Shown: positions 34,428 through 41,136 of the stretch, one piece after another | Layout of the letters: every line of letters starts with the position of its first letter | Position numbering within the stretch: the stretch's first letter is position 1 | Origin: Streptomyces cynarae | GTDB lineage: Bacteria; Actinomycetota; Actinomycetes; Streptomycetales; Streptomycetaceae | Direction of reading: 5' to 3' | DNA: 64,000 nt | Assembly: GCF_025642135.1 (NCBI RefSeq) | Contig: NZ_CP106793.1 | Location: 992,001-1,056,000 of the forward strand | The notes under the pieces: generated by a model | Seen by the model: only the letters and a program-made list of their open reading frames with translations | Told to the model about the DNA's origin: nothing | The model's database searches: none | Made by a program: the position numbers and the translations under genes

Positions 34428-34970
34428 TTAGAGGTGAGGCACCCCGGGCCCGTGGACCGGCGCGCCGTCGCCGCCCGGCGGCGTACGCCGTTCGCCGCAC
34501 AGCATCTCCTCGATCAGCCGGACGGCCTCGGGGACCGCGGCGGACACGGGCGGGCTGAGCCCGACGCGCTCCTCCACGGCGGCCGGTTCGCAGCCGACCA
34601 CCAGCGTGCGGCGCGGCGGTTCGGCTCCGGTTCCGGCGCACAGGGTGCTCAGCAGGGCGAGTACGGCGTCGGGGGTCATCCGGTGGCCGTCGATCGTGGC
34701 CGCTTCGACATCGTCGGCGCCGGTGTCGTCGTGCTCGATGACGTACAGGGTGCCGGGGGCCTCGCCGCGCGCGGTGGCGTCCACGAGGATCAGGGTGTCG
34801 TAGCCGTCGAGGAGCTGGTAGGCGAGGTGCACTCCGCGCACCCCGATGTCCACCACCTCGACGTGTGCGGGCAGTCGGCGCCGGGTGAGCGCTTGGACGG
34901 TCTCCACGCCGAAGCCGTCGTCCCCGAGGAAGACGTTCCCGATGCCGGCGACGAGGACGGTGCCGCTCAT
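34428..34970 (-). CDS. [NiFe]-hydrogenase maturation protease (HyaD/HycI type)
   Basis: A 180-residue endopeptidase that removes the C-terminal extension of a hydrogenase large subunit after nickel insertion. Motifs: VAGIGNVFLGDDGFGVE (nickel-recognition Glu/Asp), VVDIGVRGVHLAYQLLDGYDTLILVD, and the family HRMTPDAVLALL with GCEP. Such proteases are specific for one large subunit, so a substrate hydrogenase is expected in the genome although none is in the window. The ATG overlaps the upstream stop (ATGA). Confidence 0.93.
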   Translation of the reverse strand: MSGTVLVAGIGNVFLGDDGFGVETVQALTRRRLPAHVEVVDIGVRGVHLAYQLLDGYDTLILVDATARGEAPGTLYVIEHDDTGADDVEAATIDGHRMTPDAVLALLSTLCAGTGAEPPRRTLVVGCEPAAVEERVGLSPPVSAAVPEAVRLIEEMLCGERRTPPGGDGAPVHGPGVPHL

Positions 34971-36157
34971 ACGTGGCCCTCCAGCGGGGTGACCTCGTCG
35001 AGGCGGAAGTAGTGGAAGGTTCCCCGCTCGCGGCGGACGTCGGCGCCCGGGTCGTCGTCCACGGTCACCGCCAGGTGGACCGAGCCGTCCACGTCGTGCC
35101 GCACGGCCTCGACGGTCGCGGGGCGGCCGCGCAGGAACACGTCCTGGGCGTCGGTACGCCGCAGCCCCGGGTTGAGCCGCACCCGGCTCCCGGGACCCAC
35201 CGGCCGCCCGTTCACCACGATCCGCCCGCCCTCCGGTTCGCCGCCGGGCTCGCCCACCGGGTCCCGCCACGGCGTGTCCGCAGGCGGCACGCCCTGCGGA
35301 TCGGTCCTCGGGTGGTCCTCCAGGACGACCGGTGAGGACAGCATCACGTCGGCGCGGCCCGGTTCGCCGGAGAGGACGGGCCAGGTGTGCAGATTGCGGC
35401 AGGACGCGATCGCGGCCCGGGCCCACTCGGGGGGATCGCTCATCGACAGGAAGGAGCCGGCGCTCAGCCCCATCAGCAGATGAGTGGAGATCAGGGAGTG
35501 CGGCAGTGCCGCGCCCCGGTCGGCACTCTCCCCGGCCTCGGGCGCCCAGACGCTGGTGTTCTCGACCACGGCGGTGAGTCGCAGGAGCGGGCAGGGCCCC
35601 TCGACCCGGTGTGCGGACAGCCGCAGCAGACCGCGGATCTCCTCGCCCTGGCGGACCGTTCGGCCGACGACCCGGCCGTCCTCGTCGAGGATCTGCTCGC
35701 ACTCCTCCCCCGCCCGGCGGCCGAAGGCGACGATGACCCCGTCACCGTCGGTGAGCTCGTCCACGGTGACGACCGCCTCGACGCGCTCCTCGGTGCCCTC
35801 GTCGCAGGACACCAGGAGCCTTTCGTCCAGCCGGAGTTCGGCCACCGTCTCGAAATCACCGTCGGAGCAGCTCCGTTGCACCATGCGCCGCCGGGCGCGC
35901 AGGAAGCGCAACTCCACCGCGAGGGTGGCGCCGGGTCCCGGCTCCATCAGGCATTCGGTGTGCTGGAAGTCGTACTCCTCGCTGCCCGCGCCCCAGGCGG
36001 GCGGTACGAGCACCCCGCACTGCCTGCGCAGCCGGGCGCCAGGGGCGGAGGTCCGATAGGGGTGGAGCGGGCAGCCCTCGAAGAGGACGGCGTCCGCCAC
36101 CTTCCGGGCGAGGGCGAAGCGGGCCTCCATCTGCGGGGCGAACGCGGTCACGCTCAT
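34967..36157 (-). CDS. Hydrogenase-operon protein of unknown function, 396 aa
   Basis: I do not recognise a named domain. The protein is soluble, beta-rich and acidic, with a central segment LLVSCDEGTEERVEAVVTVDEL, two Cys-containing stretches (GCPLHPYRTS, CSDGDF), SLISTHLLMGLSAGSFLSM near 245, and a C-terminal part (about 320-396) with GRIVVNGRPVGPGSRVRL that looks like a small beta barrel. It is locked between hypX and the protease gene with an ATGA overlap, so a role in maturation or hydrogenase assembly is likely. GGAAGGA precedes the ATG. Confidence 0.75.
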   Translation of the reverse strand: MSVTAFAPQMEARFALARKVADAVLFEGCPLHPYRTSAPGARLRRQCGVLVPPAWGAGSEEYDFQHTECLMEPGPGATLAVELRFLRARRRMVQRSCSDGDFETVAELRLDERLLVSCDEGTEERVEAVVTVDELTDGDGVIVAFGRRAGEECEQILDEDGRVVGRTVRQGEEIRGLLRLSAHRVEGPCPLLRLTAVVENTSVWAPEAGESADRGAALPHSLISTHLLMGLSAGSFLSMSDPPEWARAAIASCRNLHTWPVLSGEPGRADVMLSSPVVLEDHPRTDPQGVPPADTPWRDPVGEPGGEPEGGRIVVNGRPVGPGSRVRLNPGLRRTDAQDVFLRGRPATVEAVRHDVDGSVHLAVTVDDDPGADVRRERGTFHYFRLDEVTPLEGHV

Positions 36158-36180
36158 GGCGGTCCTTCCGGTGGTGCCGG

Positions 36181-37905
36181 CTACGGAGTGCGCTCGTCGG
36201 CGGACCGGACGGGTTCCGCCGTGGTGCGGGGGCCGGTGGCCTGGGCCAGGTGCGGGGGCGTGCACGACGGCTTCTCCTTGCGGACGAAGGCGCGTCTCAG
36301 TGCGTGGTAGGGGGCGTCCGGGTCGTGGAAGACACGGTGCATCGCGGCCAGCTCCCGTTCCCTGAAGTCGGACAAGGGCTCGGTGCTCTCCTGGCGCTCC
36401 AGTGCCTCCTTCTTCGCCGCGATCCGTGCCCGTGTCCCCGGCAGCGACGCCAGCCGTGCCGCCAGCCGGCCGGCCTCCGCGGCGAAGTCCTGTGGCGCGC
36501 ACTCGACCACCCGGTCGACGAGCCCGAGGCCGAGGGCGCCGGCGGCGCTCATCGGCAGCGCCTCGCGCACGATGCGGTCGGCCGCGGCGGCGCCCACTCT
36601 GCGGGGCAACGTGTACGTCCAGTACTCCGAGCCGGTGAGGCCCATCAGCCGGTAGTGCGGGTTCAGTACGCAGCCGGAGCGGCACCACACCTCGTCGGCG
36701 GCCAGGGCCAGCATCGCGCCGCCCGCCGCCGCGTTGCCCGCGAGTGCGGCTACCACCAGCCGGTCCGTGGTCGTCAGGACCGCCTCGACCAGGTCGTCGA
36801 TGGCGTTGATGTTCGCCCAGGACTCGGCCGCCGGGTCCTCGGCCGCCTCGATGACGCCCAGGTGGATCCCGTTGGAGAAGAAGTCCCGCTGCCCGCCGAG
36901 CACCAGCACCGAGGTGGGGCGCGCGCAGGCCTGGCGGTAGGCGTCCAGGAGGCGCCGGCACTGTGTGGTGCTCATCGCGCCGCCCGGGAAGGAGAACGAG
37001 AGGAAGCCGACGCCGCCCTCCTCCCGGTAGCGGATGTCCGTCCAGGTGGGCCACCGCGCGCCCGGCGGGACGGGCAGCTCGGGCAGCGCGGGCAGCCGGT
37101 CGCCGAGGGCCTGCACGGCGGGGAGCTTGACCGAGCGCGGCTGCCCGGGGCGGCGCCGCCGTCTCAGCTCGGGGATCCACACGGCGCCGTCGCGTGTCGC
37201 CCGGCAGATCGCCCCGGCCCGGGTGGCGAGCAGCTCCCCGGGGGCACCGCGCAGGCCGTTGTCGGGGTGGCCGCCGTGCAGGTACCACTCCTCGCCGAGC
37301 AGCACGTCCAGCACGCCGGGTTGCGAGTCGGCGGCGCGCAGCTTGCGCAGGACGGTGTCGGTCGTGTCGGTGTCCCAGTCGATGCGCCGCACGCTCTGGT
37401 CGAGATACGGACGGGGCCGCGACGTCTCCTGCCGCACGGGCGTGTGGGTCCCGGAGGCGAAGCGCTCGACGGCGAGCAGGACGGCGGCGAGGGCCGCGTC
37501 GGCGATCTCGCCTCGGTACAGGTCGCTCTTGGACAGCGGCGGGAGGGGGCAGGCGACGGACGCCCACACGTCACCGGCGTCCATCTCCTCCTCCGCCTGG
37601 AGGACCGTCACACCCCAGCGCTCGGCGCCCTCCTGGACGGCCCAGTCGAGGGAGGACGGCCCCCGGTCGCCGACGGGACCCGGGTGGACGATGAAGCACG
37701 GGTACGCCGCCCACACCTCGCGGGGGACCACCGTCTTCAGCAAGGGCGCCAGGACGAGTTGGGGGGCGTGCCGCCGGACCGCCTCGCTCAGCGAACCGTC
37801 GGGCAGGGCGAGTTCCACCGCGACGGTGTGGCCGCGGTCGCGCAGTTCGGCATGGACGCGCTGGGTGAGGCTGTTGAACGCGCTGGCCACGAGCAGGATG
37901 TGCAC
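36181..37905 (-). CDS. hypX: Hydrogenase maturation protein HypX (HoxX), CO-ligand synthesis
   Basis: A 574-residue two-part enzyme known in aerobic hydrogenase producers to make the active-site CO from formyl-tetrahydrofolate via formyl-CoA. Residues about 1-260 are the formyltransferase part (VHPGPVGDRGPSSLDWA, DAGDVWAS). Residues about 290-500 are a crotonase domain (LGGQRDFFSNGIHLGVIE, NAAAGGAMLALAADEVWCR). The GTG at 37905 (VHILLVAS) is the family start; upstream frame is open but unconserved. First gene of the operon. Its presence points to an oxygen-tolerant or aerobic hydrogenase. Confidence 0.93.
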   Translation of the reverse strand: MHILLVASAFNSLTQRVHAELRDRGHTVAVELALPDGSLSEAVRRHAPQLVLAPLLKTVVPREVWAAYPCFIVHPGPVGDRGPSSLDWAVQEGAERWGVTVLQAEEEMDAGDVWASVACPLPPLSKSDLYRGEIADAALAAVLLAVERFASGTHTPVRQETSRPRPYLDQSVRRIDWDTDTTDTVLRKLRAADSQPGVLDVLLGEEWYLHGGHPDNGLRGAPGELLATRAGAICRATRDGAVWIPELRRRRRPGQPRSVKLPAVQALGDRLPALPELPVPPGARWPTWTDIRYREEGGVGFLSFSFPGGAMSTTQCRRLLDAYRQACARPTSVLVLGGQRDFFSNGIHLGVIEAAEDPAAESWANINAIDDLVEAVLTTTDRLVVAALAGNAAAGGAMLALAADEVWCRSGCVLNPHYRLMGLTGSEYWTYTLPRRVGAAAADRIVREALPMSAAGALGLGLVDRVVECAPQDFAAEAGRLAARLASLPGTRARIAAKKEALERQESTEPLSDFRERELAAMHRVFHDPDAPYHALRRAFVRKEKPSCTPPHLAQATGPRTTAEPVRSADERTP

Positions 37906-38066
37906 GGCGTACTCCCGGCGGACGACGGTACGGACAGGTGTGCCCGGCCGTCTGCGATCGTCTGCCACGGCCGTCGGCCGCCCCCGCAGACAGGCGGCAG
38001 ATTCACCCGAAAGGCGGTTACCGGGGCCACCACTCGGCGGCGGGCAGGTCACGGCCGGCCCCGCCC

Positions 38067-38097
38067 TTGACAATAGGCAGGTGAATACCTGCATAAT
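38067..38097 (+). promoter_or_regulatory. Promoter of the ArsR-SRPBCC gene
   Basis: A consensus TTGACA (38067-38072) is followed 19 bases later by CATAAT (38092-38097), or 17 bases later by TGCATA. Transcription from CATAAT would begin at about 38105, exactly at an in-frame GTG, so a leaderless mRNA is possible. Such canonical elements are rare in this GC-rich window. Confidence 0.65.
38077..38092. promoter_or_regulatory. Operator palindrome inside the ArsR promoter
   Basis: GCAGGT-GAAT-ACCTGC is a perfect 6-bp inverted repeat lying between the -35 and -10 elements, the usual place for an ArsR-family autorepressor. Binding by the adjacent regulator is inference. Confidence 0.65.
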
Positions 38098-38125
38098 GTC
38101 GAGGGTGAGCCTCGAAGCAACAGCG

Positions 38126-38914
38126 ATGGACTCGGTTTTCAAGGCGCTGGCCGATCCCACCCGGCGGCTCCTGCTCGACCGGCTACGCGAGCACAACGGG
38201 CAGACGCTGCGCGAACTGTGCGAGCGCCTCGACATGGCACGCCAGTCGGCGACGCAGCACCTGGACATACTCGTGGGGGCCAACCTGGTCACCGTGGTAC
38301 GACGCGGCCGGGAGCGGCTGCACTACCTGAACCCCACCCCGATCCACGAGATCGAGGAGCGCTGGATCTCCGGCTTCGACAGACCCCGCCTGCAAGCGAT
38401 CAGCGCCATCAAGCACCAGGCAGAGGAGTACGCCATGAGCAACGCACCCACACCGGTGCCGGACTACGTCTACGTCACCTACATCCGCGCCAGTGCGGAG
38501 CAGGTGTGGCAAGCCCTGACCGACGCCGACCTGACGGCGCGCTACTGGGGACACGCCAACGTCTCCGACTGGCAGCCGGGTTCGGCCTGGGAACACCGGC
38601 GAGCCGACGGGTCAGGCAAGATCGACGTGGTGGGCCGTGTCCTGCAGGCCGAGCCCCCGACCCGGCTGGTCATCACCTTTGATGACGCCCCCGATGCCGA
38701 ATCGCCGAGAGAGCCGTCGGTCGTCACCTTCCTCGTCGAACCGCATCATGACATCGTTCGCCTCACCGTGACCCACGAGAACCTCCCCAACCAGGAGATG
38801 CTGGGCGGCATCTCGGCCGGCTGGCCGGCTGTGCTGGCGAACCTCAAGTCGCTGCTGGAGACCGGCGAGGTCCTGCCGCAGGCGCCCTGGGAGATGTCCC
38901 GCGCCCACACCTGA
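38126..38914 (+). CDS. ArsR-type regulator fused to an SRPBCC (AHSA1) domain
   Basis: A 262-residue protein. The N-terminal winged helix (1-95) reads MDSVFKALADPTRRLLLDRL with recognition helix LDMARQSATQHLDIL. No metal-binding cysteines of ArsR/SmtB sensors are visible. The C-terminal SRPBCC domain (about 115-250) has VYVTYIRASAEQVWQALTD, a ligand-cavity fold that could sense a small molecule. In-frame upstream starts exist at ATG 38096 and GTG 38105; GTG 38105 could be leaderless. Followed 58 bp later by a DinB-like gene, probably its target. Divergent from hypX. Confidence 0.88.
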   Translation: MDSVFKALADPTRRLLLDRLREHNGQTLRELCERLDMARQSATQHLDILVGANLVTVVRRGRERLHYLNPTPIHEIEERWISGFDRPRLQAISAIKHQAEEYAMSNAPTPVPDYVYVTYIRASAEQVWQALTDADLTARYWGHANVSDWQPGSAWEHRRADGSGKIDVVGRVLQAEPPTRLVITFDDAPDAESPREPSVVTFLVEPHHDIVRLTVTHENLPNQEMLGGISAGWPAVLANLKSLLETGEVLPQAPWEMSRAHT

Positions 38915-38972
38915 GCCGCACCTCTCCGCCCCCTGTCCATTCCGCATACGCCCGCGCAGAGAGGTGCAGCAC

Positions 38973-39488
38973 ATGCCGGCCACCGCCCCACTCCAGGACG
39001 CCTACCGCGCACTGCTCGACGCCGCCGCCACCGTGGCCAACGCCGACGACCCCAACCCCGCCCTGGCAGACGGCGAGTGGAACGCCGACCAGATACTTGC
39101 GCACGTCTCTCTCGTCAGCGCCGCCACCATCGCCGCCGTCGCAGGTATCACAGCGGGGGCCCACACGACGTACGACAACCGGATCGCCCTCGACGCCTGG
39201 ACCATCGAGCAAACCATCGCGCACGCCGGCGGCAACTCCGGGCTCCGGGACCGCATCAGCGGCCAGGCAGCCGCCCTGTGCGCACTCGCCGGAGGTGCGG
39301 CGCTCAGCGACGCCGAGCTCAATACCCTTGCGCCCGTACGGCTGCTGTCCAACGGCACCCTCCTAGTCGATCAGCCCATGTCCCTGCGCGACATCGTCAC
39401 CGGACTGGCGGAGGCAGAACTGCCCGGCCACACGAAACAGCTCCTCGCCCTCCTCCCCGACAAGGCCGTGGCCGAGGCCACGCGATGA
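38973..39488 (+). CDS. DinB-like / maleylpyruvate-isomerase-like helical bundle protein
   Basis: A 171-residue, all-helical soluble protein. The pattern ALADGEWNADQILAHVSLVS, with a Trp followed by a His, and a later AGGNSGLRDRI helix resembles the DinB superfamily of mycothiol-dependent or metal-dependent proteins. Only one clear candidate ligand (His in LAHVS) is seen, so assignment is moderate. The ATG follows GAGAGG. It is likely co-transcribed with the ArsR-SRPBCC gene and may detoxify the compound sensed by it (inference). Confidence 0.6.
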   Translation: MPATAPLQDAYRALLDAAATVANADDPNPALADGEWNADQILAHVSLVSAATIAAVAGITAGAHTTYDNRIALDAWTIEQTIAHAGGNSGLRDRISGQAAALCALAGGAALSDAELNTLAPVRLLSNGTLLVDQPMSLRDIVTGLAEAELPGHTKQLLALLPDKAVAEATR

Positions 39489-39692
39489 CCAGGTCACAGC
39501 GATCCTGACTTCGGCTCGTCAGGGAAATCTTCGGGGCACTTGCCGATACCGGGGGGCGTTGGCTGTCGTCCGTGATGCGTGAGGTGCGCGGGCGGCGGCG
39601 GGTTGAACGCCGGAGACCCACCAGGGCTGCAACGAGGCACGCGGTGTCGACACACCCGTTTGACAGCGAACCCAGTCGTTCAGGCTTCCTTG

Positions 39693-40250
39693 TCAGCGCA
39701 CCTGGTCGCTCTTCGGCCCGACGCCTTTGATCCTGGTCCAAGTTCCCTCCGGGGCGAACGAGTGGTGGAAGGTGAAGGCGTGCGGCACGGCGCCGTGGTC
39801 GTGGAGGTGTTCCAGCCTGGAAACCCCGTCCTGCCAGGTGGGTATCACGCCGTCGGAGGCCCACCAGATCACGTAATTCGGGTGCCCTGTCCTCTCGAAC
39901 CAGTCGTAACGCCTGTTCAGCGCCTCACGGTGCAGACCGGTGTAGACGGCGTCGAAGGCGGGGCGCAGGTCGGTCCAGAGTGAGAGGGTCGCGGCCAGGG
40001 CGGTGGTTTCCACCGTACGGCCCTTGCCGTACCAATTCGGTACGGCGAACTCTCCCCATGCACCCCAGTCCGCCTCGAAGAGCACGCCCCGGTCACCGTC
40101 TGCCGCTTCAGCACGAGCGAGATATCCGGGGTGCTGACTGATCTTCCGGTAGACGGCCTCACCAAGGTCGTAGAACTCGCGCGTGAGAGGTCCGGGATCG
40201 GCAAGAGGTGACTTCAGGACGCCGAATGTGTACAGCGCAAGATGGGGCAT
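39693..40250 (-). CDS. DUF3291 domain-containing protein
   Basis: A 185-residue cytoplasmic protein from the ATG at 40250, preceded by GGGAGAG. The N-terminal PHLALYTFGVLKSPL, the middle VPNWYGKGRTVETTALAATLSLW and WWASDGVIPTWQDGVSRLEHLHDHG match the DUF3291 family, which has a dimeric alpha-beta barrel fold related to ABM proteins. Function is unknown. It is convergent with the DinB-like gene; the 204-bp gap between them shows nothing recognisable. Confidence 0.82.
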   Translation of the reverse strand: MPHLALYTFGVLKSPLADPGPLTREFYDLGEAVYRKISQHPGYLARAEAADGDRGVLFEADWGAWGEFAVPNWYGKGRTVETTALAATLSLWTDLRPAFDAVYTGLHREALNRRYDWFERTGHPNYVIWWASDGVIPTWQDGVSRLEHLHDHGAVPHAFTFHHSFAPEGTWTRIKGVGPKSDQVR

Positions 40251-40556
40251 GCGTCTCTCCCTGGTTGGGGGTGCCTGGTGTGGACCCGGTTCGGTGGCTT
40301 TCGCATGGGGGCGAGGCTTCGTGGGGCGTGACCGACTCATCCCGTCGCGGGTGGCTCAGCCTGAAGGAACTCCTGTGCGACCGTGGGCGGTCGCCGAAGA
40401 CCAGATGAAGGTAGCTGCCTCTGCGGGCCATGTCGAAGTTGCGTTTTCCCTGTCCAAGTGGCCTCTTGCACCGGCCATCGCGGGGGCTGGGGCGGTGACG
40501 GGCGGCGCAGGCTGCGGGGTACCAGTGATCCACTTCGGCCGATCGGTTCGCCCGCC
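40251..40556. other. 306-bp stretch without a gene
   Basis: Between the DUF3291 start and the transposase remnant. Several short frames exist but none resembles a protein family. A partial match GGCCGATCGGTT (40537) to the stress operator is probably chance. Part of it may be old insertion-element flank. Confidence 0.5.
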
Positions 40557-40860
40557 ATGCCCGTCCGCACCCCCTGTCCGACAGCCCCGAGTGCCGCCGA
40601 ACGCGTGCGGTTGAAGAAGACGGCCCACGGCCAGAAGACCGAGCACCGGCTGCGGCTGCGTGCACAGGTGGTGCTGCACGCAGCGCATGGACGCTCCAAC
40701 GCATGCATGGCCCCGGAGACGGGCCTGCACGGTCATGGTCCACACCCCCGTGCACGCCTCCCGGCTCAACCAAGTCGGGATCTGCTTTTCTGCCGTCCAG
40801 CGCAAGGCCCTCTCGCCCAACGACTTCACCGACCTGACCCAGGTCAGGGCCGCTGGTAGT
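40557..40860 (+). pseudogene. IS630-family transposase remnant, internally deleted and frameshifted
   Basis: The first part, from ATG 40557, gives the N-terminal helix-turn-helix of IS630 transposases (AAERVRLKKTAHGQKTEHRL, VVLHAAHGRSN, ETGLH). Directly after GLH, at about 40730, the frame changes and the sequence jumps to the C-terminal DDE region (VHTPVHASRLNQVGICFS, then AVQRKALSPNDFTDL). Roughly 250 residues with the first catalytic acids are absent. It is a dead copy and the only insertion-sequence trace in the window. Terminal inverted repeats were not found by eye. Confidence 0.85.
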
Positions 40861-41018
40861 CGGACCGATCCTCTGCCTTCGGGTGCCCACCGGCGCGCCG
40901 CATGAGCGCGTGAATCTCCTCGTTCACCTCGGCAGCAGGCCGCACGGAATCAGACACCCGGGGGTCGGGAACATGACACACGCCTGGGGGCGGCACCGAC
41001 AGTGCACAATGGCCGACG

Positions 41019-41050
41019 TCTCACACACATCTCACAGACCTGGTGTGAGA
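41019..41050. promoter_or_regulatory. Inverted repeat TCTCACAC-N16-GTGTGAGA
   Basis: Perfect 8-bp arms (41019-41026 and 41043-41050). A second TCTCAC at 41030-41035 can pair alternatively with the right arm. It lies 87 bp before the phosphatase-kinase start, in the middle of the gap, and is a candidate operator or leader hairpin. Confidence 0.5.
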
Positions 41051-41136
41051 CGGCTGCCGTGATGTCTCCGCTCAGGACGTCATTGCCTTAGGGACACGCC
41101 CTCCCGGACACAGTTGCCGCCCGATAGAGTCGGCAC

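Noticed and set aside
40537..40548. GGCCGATCGGTT as a stress-regulator site
   Set aside because: One arm is broken and no intact gene follows; chance is likely at this GC content.
28217..40900. Searched for hydrogenase large and small subunit genes
   Set aside because: No frame shows the paired CxxC nickel motifs of a large subunit or the cysteine-rich clusters of a small subunit.
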